Positions 29,878-38,244 of a DNA stretch of 64,000 bases are shown here, one piece after another. Location: positions 2,790,001 through 2,854,000 of the forward strand of contig NZ_CP138921.1 in the NCBI RefSeq assembly GCF_047124445.1, written 5' to 3'. Source of the stretch: Shimia sp047124445 (lineage in GTDB: Bacteria > Pseudomonadota > Alphaproteobacteria > Rhodobacterales > Rhodobacteraceae). Made by a program: the position numbers and the translations under genes. Below the pieces are notes generated by a model, which saw only the letters and a program-made list of their open reading frames with translations, was not told the DNA's origin and did not search any database. Numbering within the stretch: the stretch's first letter is position 1; every line of letters starts with the position of its first letter.

Positions 29878-32493
29878 TTAATGCACGACCGCGTCATCCG
29901 GTTTTGGGTTGTCGCTGCTGCCAACCCGATCGCCAATCAAAAGACCTTCGGCCCCGGCTGTGACCGGCACGGTGTCCCCGTCCTTGATGTCACCCGCCAG
30001 CAGAGCTTCGGCCAGCGGGTTTTGCAGCGCGCGTTGCATCACACGTTTCAGAGGACGGGCGCCGAAGACCGGGTCATAGCCCTCATCGGCCAACCACTTT
30101 TTGGCGCCGTCGTCCAACTCCAGGCCGATTTTGCGACCGGCGAGGCGCTTTTTCAGGCGCGCGAGCTGGATGTCGACAATGCCGTCCATGTCCTGACGTC
30201 CCAGACGGTCAAAGATGATGGTTTCATCCAGACGGTTGAGGAACTCGGGCCGGAAGTGGGCACGCACAGCGTCCATCACGTCACGGCGGGCGTCAGAGGC
30301 ATCCGCACCTTCGGGCAGTTGGCTGAGCGCCTGTGCGCCGAGGTTGGAGGTCAGGATGATCAGCGTTTGCTTGAAGTCCACCGTGCGGCCCTGGCCGTCG
30401 GTCAGCACGCCATCGTCGAGCACTTGTAGGAGCACGTTGAAGACATCCGGATGCGCCTTCTCGACCTCGTCAAACAGCACCACCTGATAGGGGCGACGGC
30501 GCACGGCTTCGGTGAGCACACCACCTTCGTCATAGCCGACGTAGCCGGGAGGGGCGCCGATCAGGCGGGCCACCGCGTGTTTCTCCATGAACTCGGACAT
30601 GTCGATGCGCACCATGGCGTTGTCGTCGTCAAACAGGAACTCGGCCACAGCTTTGGTGAGCTCGGTTTTCCCGACGCCGGTTGGCCCGAGGAAGAGGAAG
30701 CTGCCCAGCGGGCGGTTCTCATCGTTCAAGCCCGCACGTGCACGGCGCACGGCGTTAGACAGCGCTGTTACAGCGGAGTGCTGGCCGATCACGCGGCGGT
30801 GCAGGTCATCTTCCATGCGCAGGAGTTTTTCGCGTTCGCCCTCGAGCATCTTGGAGGTTGGGATACCGGTCCACCGCTCGACCACTTGCGCGATCTGCTC
30901 GGGGCGCACAGCCTCTTCGACGGTCACTTCGCCTTCGGCGCTTTCGGCCTCTTCGAGCTTTTTCTCCAAGTCCGGGATCACGCCGTAGGACAGTTCCCCC
31001 GCACGAGCGAGATTGCCTTCGCGTTTGGCGATGTCGAGGTCCGCGCGCGCCTGATCCAGCGCTTCCTTGATGTTCTGCGCCGAGGCCAGCTTGTCCCGAC
31101 CGGCCTGCCACTTGGCGGTCATCTCGGAGGATTTTTCCTGCAGATCGGCCAGATCTTTTTGCAAGGTTTCCAGACGATCCTTGGAGGCCGCATCATCCTC
31201 AAGCTTGAGCGCCTCTTCTTCGATCTGCAATTGCAGGATCTGGCGGTCGAGCGCGTCGAGCTCTTCGGGTTTGCTGTCCACTTCCATGCGCAGGCGGGAG
31301 GCCGCTTCATCCACGAGGTCGATGGCTTTGTCCGGCAGGAAGCGATCGGTGATGTAGCGGTGGCTCAACGTAGAGGCCGCAACCAGCGCTGCGTCAGAGA
31401 TGCGCACGCCGTGGTGCAACTCATACTTTTCCTTGATGCCCCGCAGGATGGAGATGGTGTCTTCCACGGTAGGTTCTTCAACCTGAACCGGCTGGAAGCG
31501 ACGCGCCAAGGCGGCGTCTTTCTCCACATATTTGCGGTATTCATCGAGCGTGGTGGCGCCGATACAGTGCAGCTCGCCGCGGGCAAGCGCAGGCTTGATC
31601 AGGTTGGCCGCGTCCATGGCGCCATCGGTTTTACCCGCGCCGACCAGCGTATGCATCTCGTCGATGAAAAGGATGATTTCGCCAGCCGCTTCGGTAACTT
31701 CGGTCAGAACCGCCTTTAGACGTTCCTCAAACTCCCCCCGGTACTTTGCGCCCGCAATCAGCGCGCCCATGTCGAGCGCCAACAGCTTCTTGTTCCGCAA
31801 ACTCTCAGGCACATCGCCATTCACGATGCGCAGGGCCATGCCTTCGGCAATCGCGGTTTTACCCACGCCCGGCTCCCCGATCAGAACAGGGTTGTTTTTG
31901 GTGCGACGGCTCAGCACCTGCATCGCGCGACGGATTTCATCGTCGCGGCCAATGATCGGGTCAATTTTGCCTTCGCTGGCACGTTCGGTGAGGTCCTGCG
32001 CGTATTTTTTAAGCGCATCATAGCCCTCTTCCGCCGACGCAGAGTCAGCTGTGCGGCCTTTGCGGATGTCGTTGATGGCCGCGTTCAGCGCCTGTGCGGT
32101 GACATTGGCCCCGTCCAGCGCGTCTTTGGCTTTGGACGTCACCATCACCAGCGCCATCAGAATGCGCTCCACCGGCACAAAGCTGTCGCCCGCCTTCTTG
32201 GCAAGCGCTTCGGCCTCCGCCAGCACTTTGGCGGTTTTGTTGTCCATGTAAGGCTGACCGGTGTCGCCGGACACTTGCGGCAGCTTATCCACCGCAGCGT
32301 CAACCGCCGTACGCACCATTTGTGGCGCGCCACCGGCACGGGTGATCAGATTGGCCGCAAGGCCCTGATCGTCGTCCATCAATGCTTTTAGAATGTGCTC
32401 GGGCACCAAACGCTGGTGGTTTTCCCGCATCGCAATGGTCTGCGCAGCCTGAATGAAACCGCGGGACCGTTCCGTGAACTTGCTCAAGTCCAT
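29878..32493 (-). CDS. clpB: ATP-dependent disaggregase ClpB
   Basis: 871 aa, full length. N-domain 1-150, first AAA with Walker A GEPGVGKTA (206-214), the long coiled-coil middle domain (about 400-520) that contacts DnaK and second AAA with GPTGVGKTEL near 605 and DEVEKAHPDVF. No ClpP-binding loop, as expected for ClpB. It pulls apart aggregated protein with DnaK after heat shock. A heat-shock-like promoter lies upstream. Confidence 0.98.
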   Translation of the reverse strand: MDLSKFTERSRGFIQAAQTIAMRENHQRLVPEHILKALMDDDQGLAANLITRAGGAPQMVRTAVDAAVDKLPQVSGDTGQPYMDNKTAKVLAEAEALAKKAGDSFVPVERILMALVMVTSKAKDALDGANVTAQALNAAINDIRKGRTADSASAEEGYDALKKYAQDLTERASEGKIDPIIGRDDEIRRAMQVLSRRTKNNPVLIGEPGVGKTAIAEGMALRIVNGDVPESLRNKKLLALDMGALIAGAKYRGEFEERLKAVLTEVTEAAGEIILFIDEMHTLVGAGKTDGAMDAANLIKPALARGELHCIGATTLDEYRKYVEKDAALARRFQPVQVEEPTVEDTISILRGIKEKYELHHGVRISDAALVAASTLSHRYITDRFLPDKAIDLVDEAASRLRMEVDSKPEELDALDRQILQLQIEEEALKLEDDAASKDRLETLQKDLADLQEKSSEMTAKWQAGRDKLASAQNIKEALDQARADLDIAKREGNLARAGELSYGVIPDLEKKLEEAESAEGEVTVEEAVRPEQIAQVVERWTGIPTSKMLEGEREKLLRMEDDLHRRVIGQHSAVTALSNAVRRARAGLNDENRPLGSFLFLGPTGVGKTELTKAVAEFLFDDDNAMVRIDMSEFMEKHAVARLIGAPPGYVGYDEGGVLTEAVRRRPYQVVLFDEVEKAHPDVFNVLLQVLDDGVLTDGQGRTVDFKQTLIILTSNLGAQALSQLPEGADASDARRDVMDAVRAHFRPEFLNRLDETIIFDRLGRQDMDGIVDIQLARLKKRLAGRKIGLELDDGAKKWLADEGYDPVFGARPLKRVMQRALQNPLAEALLAGDIKDGDTVPVTAGAEGLLIGDRVGSSDNPKPDDAVVH

Positions 32494-32575
32494 GGGTATC
32501 TCTCCTTCTTGTAAGCGCCCCTCGTCGGTATTGGCGCCCGCTTTGCGGCACGCCCCTGTGTGGGCCTCATTAGGG

Positions 32576-32604
32576 ATGTGGGGAACAGATCAAAACAGAT
32601 CAAG
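32576..32604 (-). promoter_or_regulatory. Possible sigma-32 heat-shock promoter of clpB
   Basis: On the minus strand CTTG (32601-32604) and CCCCACAT (32576-32583) are 17 bp apart, near the alphaproteobacterial heat-shock form CTTG-N17-CCCCAT-like. It lies about 83 bp upstream of the clpB start. Confidence 0.45.
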
Positions 32605-32748
32605 GTGCTCGCCATTGAAAATCGAATGCTTTTGAAGGGTTGCACAGGTCAGTGCGAAAATGGTGCGAAAATTCCCCTAATTTGAGACAAATTTCGCCCT
32701 AATTCTGAATCACAGTGCTCTCAAGAGCAGACAAGAAAGGGCCGCACC

Positions 32749-33009
32749 ATGCATGTGACCGAGATTCAGATTTCCAACCCAACCTACCGCCAGACCCTTG
32801 GTGAGCTGTCCGCAGTGGTCAGCCTGAGCGATGAGTCCCGCGATGTGCGCCTGCATTGCGCAGTCCAAGCCGAGGAAGATCGCCCAAAGGGGGCCGGTCG
32901 TCTGGCGTTGATCAAAGAAGCGCTGCGGCAATTGAGCCGGATGCCGGAAATCCGCGCAGGCCGTGAAGAGCTGTCCTTTGCGCCGGGCGTGTATCCCAGC
33001 GAAGGCTAA
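32749..33009 (+). CDS. Conserved hypothetical protein
   Basis: 86 aa, no membrane segment or signal peptide. AAGAAAGG lies eight bases before the ATG. The sequence is alpha-beta in character (MHVTEIQISNPTYRQT, VSLSDESRDVRLHCAV, ALIKEALRQLSRMPEI). I do not recognise a family. A strong terminator follows. It is divergent from clpB across 255 bp. Confidence 0.8.
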   Translation: MHVTEIQISNPTYRQTLGELSAVVSLSDESRDVRLHCAVQAEEDRPKGAGRLALIKEALRQLSRMPEIRAGREELSFAPGVYPSEG

Positions 33010-33042
33010 GCCCAACACGCTTCCATTGATCTGAAGAAACAT

Positions 33043-33072
33043 CAGCCCCCTCGCGGGGCTGTTTGTGTTTTT
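33043..33072 (+). terminator. Intrinsic terminator after the 86-aa gene
   Basis: CAGCCCC-CTCGC-GGGGCTG stem followed by TTTGTGTTTTT. Confidence 0.85.
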
Positions 33073-33181
33073 GCGCCCTCCTCTACTGCCCTCCGCATGC
33101 GCGCTACGCCTTGCGGCACAGGACGCGTGGCGCTAGAAGGCAGACGTTTGCTTTGCCCCTAGATAGCCCGGAGATACCGCC

Positions 33182-33901
33182 ATGACCGCTGATGACCGCC
33201 TGATCGTTGCCCTTGATGTGCCAAACCTGCTGCAAGGTCAGGAGCTTGTGGACCAGATTGGCGATGCGGTGAGCTTCTACAAGATTGGCCTTGGTATGTT
33301 GACCGGCGGCGGCCTGGCATTGGCCAATGAGCTGAAGCAGGAGCGCGGCAAGCGCATTTTCCTCGACATGAAGCTGTTTGACATTGGTGCCACCGTTGAA
33401 GCGGCGGTGCGTGGCTTGGCGCAGTTTGATTTGGACTTCCTGACCGTGCATGGCGATCCGCATGTGGTTGCGGCGGCCAAAGAAGGCGCAGCGGGCAGCA
33501 ACCTGAAAATCCTCGGCGTGACCGTGCTGACCTCACTGGACCGGGATGATTTGGACAACTGTCTGATCAAAGACGGCGCGATTCCTGATCTTGTGACCGA
33601 ACGCGCGGGCAAGGCGTTTGAAGCTGGTGCGGACGGTGTGATTGCATCGCCGCAAGAGGCCGCAATGATCCGCGCGTTGCCGGAATCCAAAGGTCGTTTG
33701 ATTGTGACACCAGGTGTGCGCCCGGCGGGCGCGGCGCTTGGCGATCAGAAACGGGTGGCGACACCGGCCAATGCAGTCGCCGATGGCGTCGACCATATTG
33801 TGGTGGGGCGTCCGGTGTGGACTGCCGAAGATCCACGCGCCGCCGCGCAAGCCATTGTTGCAGAGATGAACTCGGCGCAGGCGCAGCAGCCAAACCGCTA
33901 A
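33182..33901 (+). CDS. pyrF: Orotidine 5'-phosphate decarboxylase
   Basis: 239 aa. The catalytic charged triad region is FLDMKLFDIGATV with Asp62, Lys64 and Asp67; LIVALDVPN gives Asp12, and VTPGVRPAG and HIVVGRPVW bind the phosphate. It makes UMP from OMP in pyrimidine synthesis. CGGAG precedes the ATG. Single gene convergent with the NUDIX gene. Confidence 0.97.
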   Translation: MTADDRLIVALDVPNLLQGQELVDQIGDAVSFYKIGLGMLTGGGLALANELKQERGKRIFLDMKLFDIGATVEAAVRGLAQFDLDFLTVHGDPHVVAAAKEGAAGSNLKILGVTVLTSLDRDDLDNCLIKDGAIPDLVTERAGKAFEAGADGVIASPQEAAMIRALPESKGRLIVTPGVRPAGAALGDQKRVATPANAVADGVDHIVVGRPVWTAEDPRAAAQAIVAEMNSAQAQQPNR

Positions 33902-33913
33902 GCCAATTTTGCT

Positions 33914-34393
33914 TTAAGCGCAGGCGGCCATGGGCAGCATGAAGGTCTGCGGATTGTCCGGATGCGTGTCGGCAAGGAAATCGGCGAGACGTGTCTGGAA
34001 ATGCGGGATGCCTTTGGGGTGGGAGAGATACTCATGTGGAGACATGAGTTTCACCCGCTGACCTTCATCGCCAAGCACAATGTGCTCTTCCATTTCCGCA
34101 GGCAGTTGCGCGGCAAAGAACCAGGTGAAGTGGTCGTGGCGCTGGTACCGGCGGGCCCAGATCACGTCCTGCTCTGACAGGGTTAGGCCAATCTCTTCTT
34201 CGGTTTCACGCAGGGCACAAGTCAGCGCCGCTTCATCCCCTTCGCGACCACCACCGGGGAAATCCCAGTAGTCCGGCCAGGGAATGGTGGCGATGTCATC
34301 ACGCAATACTGACACCAGCTTGTCCCCCACAAACACAATCAGCTTGGAGCCGCGATAGGCCCTGTCAGGGAAGTTCGGGAATGCTATAGTCAT
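33914..34393 (-). CDS. NUDIX hydrolase, MutT-like
   Basis: 159 aa from ATG 34393. The Nudix box is complete: Gly48, Glu54, Arg62-Glu63, Glu66-Glu67, Gly69 in GGGREGDEAALTCALRETEE. It hydrolyses a nucleoside diphosphate linked to another group; the substrate is unknown. Its start codon is only 26 bp from that of dinB on the other strand, so the promoters must overlap the coding ends. Confidence 0.93.
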   Translation of the reverse strand: MTIAFPNFPDRAYRGSKLIVFVGDKLVSVLRDDIATIPWPDYWDFPGGGREGDEAALTCALRETEEEIGLTLSEQDVIWARRYQRHDHFTWFFAAQLPAEMEEHIVLGDEGQRVKLMSPHEYLSHPKGIPHFQTRLADFLADTHPDNPQTFMLPMAACA

Positions 34394-34419
34394 GGCGCTA
34401 TCCGATACAAAGTAAACCA

Positions 34420-35673
34420 ATGCCAGCAGTATGCCGCGATTGTCTTAACGAATTGGAAACCACAAAAAGGTGTCCACATTGTGGCAGCCTGCGTGTGACC
34501 TCTCATCCTGAGCTGTTTGAGCTGTCTATCGCGCATATGGATTGCGATGCGTTTTATGCAAGTGTCGAGAAGCGTGATAACCCGGAGTTGATCGACAAAC
34601 CGGTGATTATTGGCGGTGGCAAACGCGGCGTGGTGTCCACGGCGTGCTATGTGGCGCGCATTCGCGGGGTGCGCTCGGCGATGCCGATGTTTCAGGCGCT
34701 GAAGCTGTGCCCGGATGCGGTGGTGATCAAGCCGCGTATGGAGGTCTATGTCGAGGTCAGTCGCGCGATCCGCAAGATGATGGATGAGCTGACCCCTGTG
34801 ATTGAGCCCTTGTCGTTGGATGAGGCGTTCTTGGACATGACCGGTACCACCAAGCTGCATGGTGCGCCGCCATCGGTGATGCTGGCGCGGCTGACCAAAC
34901 GCATGAAAGATGAGTTGGGCGTGACGGGTTCGGTGGGGCTGTCGCACAATAAGTTCCTCGCCAAGGTGGCCAGTGATCTGGACAAGCCGCGCGGGTTTTC
35001 GGTGATTGGCAAGGCGGATACGGACGCGTTTTTGGCGGACAAACCGGTGCGGATGATCTGGGGCATTGGGCCGGTGGCGCAGCAGAGTTTGGAGCGGGCG
35101 GGCATTCGCACGTTTACCGACCTGCTGCGCTGGGACCAAGAAGACCTGATCGCGCGGTTTGGCAACACGGGCTACCGGCTTTGGCATCTGGCGCGCGGGC
35201 AAGATCGGCGCAAAGTGTCCAACAACGCGCCGATAAAAAGCATCAGCAACGAGACCACGTTTTTTGAGGACACCGCCAGCACCGATATTCTGGACGGGCA
35301 TTTGTGGCGGTTGTCTGAAAAGGTGAGCGACCGGGCCAAGGCCAAAGATTTGGCCGGTCGTGTGGTGACGCTGAAACTCAAACGGGCGAATTTTTCCACG
35401 ATCAGCCGGCGGGTGAGCCTGCGGGATGCGACACAGATGGCGGACACGCTCTATCGCACCGCCCGCGGGCTGTTTGATCAAGTGGGCGATGAGGGGCCGT
35501 ACCGTTTGATTGGCGTTGGTCTGGCGGATCTGGTGCCTGCAACACAGGCGGACCTGTCGGGCGATTTGTTGGACCCACAAGCGGAGCAACGCGCCAAGGC
35601 GGAGCGCGCCACCGATGCCATTCGAGAGCGCTTTGGCTCTGACGCGATCCTCAAAGGGCGCGCGATGCGTTAG
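34420..35673 (+). CDS. dinB: DNA polymerase IV with N-terminal CxxC-CxxC extension
   Basis: 417 aa Y-family polymerase. Metal ligands are Asp41 in AHMDCDAFYASVE and Asp134-Glu135 in LSLDEAFLDM; VGLSHNKFLAKVASDLDKP and WGIGPVAQQ follow, then a little-finger domain. The first 21 residues carry Cys5, Cys8, Cys18 and Cys21, a probable zinc knuckle that E. coli DinB lacks. It extends distorted or damaged primer ends. No SOS box of the GTTC-N7-GTTC type was seen in the short shared region with the NUDIX gene. Confidence 0.96.
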   Translation: MPAVCRDCLNELETTKRCPHCGSLRVTSHPELFELSIAHMDCDAFYASVEKRDNPELIDKPVIIGGGKRGVVSTACYVARIRGVRSAMPMFQALKLCPDAVVIKPRMEVYVEVSRAIRKMMDELTPVIEPLSLDEAFLDMTGTTKLHGAPPSVMLARLTKRMKDELGVTGSVGLSHNKFLAKVASDLDKPRGFSVIGKADTDAFLADKPVRMIWGIGPVAQQSLERAGIRTFTDLLRWDQEDLIARFGNTGYRLWHLARGQDRRKVSNNAPIKSISNETTFFEDTASTDILDGHLWRLSEKVSDRAKAKDLAGRVVTLKLKRANFSTISRRVSLRDATQMADTLYRTARGLFDQVGDEGPYRLIGVGLADLVPATQADLSGDLLDPQAEQRAKAERATDAIRERFGSDAILKGRAMR

Positions 35674-36614
35674 CCCATACCCTCGGGCCAACGGCGGGGG
35701 TATTGCGAAATGCAGAGCAGCACATCGGCACCGGGCAGCACTTTGCGCACGTCGGCAATCATGGTGAGGTTGAGGTCGTCAACCTGCTCCGGTGTGATCG
35801 CCTGCTTTGGGTTGTAGTAGACGCTGACGGTGTAAGTGCGGCCAAGTTTGACCACGGACATGTCGGTGAACTCACCTGGCAGATCCGCCACCGATGCGCG
35901 CAGGGCGCGACGAGCCTTAGCGATGATCTCCGGCTGGGCGGTGACACCAAGCAGCTCGCCCATGCCGCCCCCGAGATCGCGCAAAACCTGACGCGCAGCG
36001 ACCAGACAGAGGAAGAACACCACAATGCTGTCGCCAACCGGGGCAATAGGCGCGAGGAAGCTGTCGCCAAAGGCATAAATCATGCCGAGGCCCAAGGCAG
36101 TGGCGACTGTCATGAAACCGTCGATGGCGGCGGCTTTGCTTTCCAGCTTGAGGATGTCACTGACCTCCCCGGTTTTCTTCCATGTGTGGCGGTGGATCGC
36201 CCAAAGGCCGAAACAGGTGGCGCTGATCACCACGAAGTAGATCAGCATGGGCTCATAATTGAGCGTCGGAATCGCCTCGCCTTGGATATAGTTGAGGATG
36301 TTCATCACCGCAGAGCCACATGCAAAGAGGATCAGGCCAATCAGCGACAGCGAGCGGAAGGTGACAAACACCGCTTCATCTGCGGCATAGCCCAGCGGAC
36401 GAAAACGATCCGGGGCGGCGTCCACATTCTGGCTGATCTTGCGTCCGATGAAGGCTGAGGTGAAGGCGATCAGGGAGAACAGACCGTCCATCATGATGGC
36501 GGTGGAATTGGAGAGGATTGCGGCCAGTACCCCTGCCCCGCCCATAAACAGGCTGCCTGCCATGGCGATAGAAAGCGCGCGCATTTCGCGGGTTTTGATG
36601 GTTTGTGCGTCCAT
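35670..36614 (-). CDS. Cation diffusion facilitator family transporter
   Basis: 314 aa with six hydrophobic segments and a C-terminal cytosolic domain (DLPGEFTDMSVVKLGRTYTVSVYY). The metal site residues expected in helices 2 and 5 appear as MMDGLFSLIAF and AAAIDGFMT, where each helix has one Asp and lacks the usual HxxxD pair, so the ion is uncertain. The tail overlaps the dinB end by 4 bp on the other strand. Confidence 0.85.
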   Translation of the reverse strand: MDAQTIKTREMRALSIAMAGSLFMGGAGVLAAILSNSTAIMMDGLFSLIAFTSAFIGRKISQNVDAAPDRFRPLGYAADEAVFVTFRSLSLIGLILFACGSAVMNILNYIQGEAIPTLNYEPMLIYFVVISATCFGLWAIHRHTWKKTGEVSDILKLESKAAAIDGFMTVATALGLGMIYAFGDSFLAPIAPVGDSIVVFFLCLVAARQVLRDLGGGMGELLGVTAQPEIIAKARRALRASVADLPGEFTDMSVVKLGRTYTVSVYYNPKQAITPEQVDDLNLTMIADVRKVLPGADVLLCISQYPRRWPEGMG

Positions 36615-36676
36615 GGCGGGTCCTCACCTATCGTGTTCCGCCAAGATAGTGCATGGGTCGAAGTTTGCGAGGGGGA

Positions 36677-37360
36677 TTAATAGACGAAGGGGATCAGTTT
36701 GGCGGTTTTGGCAGCGTAGGTGTCAAACTCGGCACCGTAGCGTTGGGACAGGTAGGCGTCCAAGCCCGGAATGTGGATGAAGACAAAACCAACGGTCATC
36801 AATAGTGGGATCACAAGGGCCAGCCAGGAGGCTGTGAGCAAAGCCCAACCGGTGAACAACACCATATCGCCGAAGTAGTTGATATGAATGGAATGCTTGA
36901 ACAAACCACCAGTGTAACAGCGGCCTTTACTCTCCGGGTGCCTCTTCCAGATCATGCGTTGCAGCTCTGAACCCGTGTTGAGGTAAGAGCCAAAAGCAAC
37001 CAGTCCCAGCGCCAACATGTCCATGCTGCCGAAGGGCACGGCGGTGTCACGCAGGATACCTGCGCCTAGAAGCAAAAATCCGATTTCGAATACGGCCATA
37101 AAAGCGGACAATCCCAATGCTTCTGAGAGTTCCACCTTGCGTTTGAGCAGGACAAACAGCGTGATCAGGTGCCGCAGGAAATAGAGCACCGCGCAGCCCG
37201 CCAATAGTTTGGCGCGCGCAGGGTCTACCCACTCCATTGCAAAGGCCAGCCAAAGGCACAGGCCCACGATGCCACCATGCAAGGCGGCAAAGATCAGCTT
37301 GGGTGCAAAGGAGCGATCATGAGCGCGGTCGACCCCGCCAGTGGTTGCGGAAGATGACAT
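36677..37360 (-). CDS. DUF1295/isoprenylcysteine-methyltransferase-like membrane protein
   Basis: 227 aa with five to six hydrophobic segments. The C-terminal part GLFKHSIHINYFGDMVLFTGWALL and QRYGAEFDTYAAKTAKLIPFVY is the conserved core of DUF1295/steroid-reductase-like and ICMT-type proteins (SAM or NADPH binding). Substrate unknown. Follows the CDF gene region on the same strand with 62 bp between. Confidence 0.78.
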   Translation of the reverse strand: MSSSATTGGVDRAHDRSFAPKLIFAALHGGIVGLCLWLAFAMEWVDPARAKLLAGCAVLYFLRHLITLFVLLKRKVELSEALGLSAFMAVFEIGFLLLGAGILRDTAVPFGSMDMLALGLVAFGSYLNTGSELQRMIWKRHPESKGRCYTGGLFKHSIHINYFGDMVLFTGWALLTASWLALVIPLLMTVGFVFIHIPGLDAYLSQRYGAEFDTYAAKTAKLIPFVY

Positions 37361-37582
37361 TTAGGGACCTTTCAAAACAGACAGACTATTGCGCGACACC
37401 CGTCCGCGATCTTGCAAAGGATGCCAGCCGACACGGCACAGGCCAGCAGGACTTCGAGACGAAAGAGGCGTGGAGTGCGCGTTGGAGACATCTTTTTTGG
37501 ACCGTTTGGACGAAAACATTTTCCTCCTAGACCTCAAGGGTGAGTCGTGTCAAACAGTTTTTAGACCAGATGGACGAAATAA

Positions 37583-38068
37583 ATGCCGAAGATCGTAGAC
37601 CATGAAGCCCATCGCGCCGATTTGGCGTTGCGCGCCGCGTCCTATTTTTCCGAGCATGGCTATGGCGGTGTGAGCATGCGCAAGGTGGCCGCGCATCTGG
37701 GCGTGTCCAAATCGGCGCTGTATCACTATTTCCCCACCAAGGAGGCGCTGTTTCTGGCAAGCACCAAAGAGGTGATGAAGTCCGTTGCTGTGCCGCAGGC
37801 AAGCGGGACCTCACAGGAAGCGCAGATACAGGCGCTGATCCAAGCTATGGCACCGGGGTTTGGCAGCGAAATGGCGCTGTTGTTTGACTACTTGCGCGGC
37901 AAATCTGCGGCAGAGATTGCCCAAGATGAAGCGATGCAGGTGTCGGTCGCGGCGCACCATGCGGCCGTGGCGGAGATTGTCGGCGAGGACGCCGCGCAGG
38001 AAACGCTGGAGCGGCTGATGGGGAAGCTGTTGATTGGGTATTTTAGGGGCGAGAATGGCCAGGCTTGA
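37583..38068 (+). CDS. TetR family transcriptional regulator
   Basis: 161 aa. N-terminal TetR domain with FSEHGYGGVSMRKVAAHLGVSKSALYHYFPTKEALF; the ligand domain is short. Divergent from the DUF1295 gene across 222 bp, which may be its target. Confidence 0.88.
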   Translation: MPKIVDHEAHRADLALRAASYFSEHGYGGVSMRKVAAHLGVSKSALYHYFPTKEALFLASTKEVMKSVAVPQASGTSQEAQIQALIQAMAPGFGSEMALLFDYLRGKSAAEIAQDEAMQVSVAAHHAAVAEIVGEDAAQETLERLMGKLLIGYFRGENGQA

Positions 38069-38131
38069 GGGCAGTGGCTGACCGCGGGCGGAAGCAAAGC
38101 GCCCGCCCATTGGGGGCGGTCGGGTGCTGCC

Positions 38132-38149
38132 CGTGCCGCACACGGCACG
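38132..38149. repeat. Intergenic hairpin
   Basis: CGTGCCG-CACA-CGGCACG, perfect 7 bp arms, between the TetR gene and the PaaK-like ligase. It has no T-tract. Nothing else is supported in this 176 bp gap except the terminator below. Confidence 0.5.
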
Positions 38150-38171
38150 AGCGAGGGAAGACACCCCCAAA

Positions 38172-38198
38172 AGAAAAAGCCCGCCGCAAGCGACGGGC
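38172..38198 (-). terminator. Intrinsic terminator of the first ligase/ABC module
   Basis: On the minus strand GCCCGTCG-CTTG-CGGCGGGC followed by TTTTTCTTTT. Confidence 0.8.
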
Positions 38199-38244
38199 AT
38201 AGCCGAAGCACCCATAAGGACGCCGGGCTCAGGGGAAGAGGGGG

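Noticed and set aside
34371..34430. SOS (LexA) box in the NUDIX/dinB gap
   Set aside because: Only a single GTTC is present with no second half site at the proper distance.
34390..35691. 433-codon minus-strand frame over dinB
   Set aside because: Antisense shadow of a complete Y-family polymerase.
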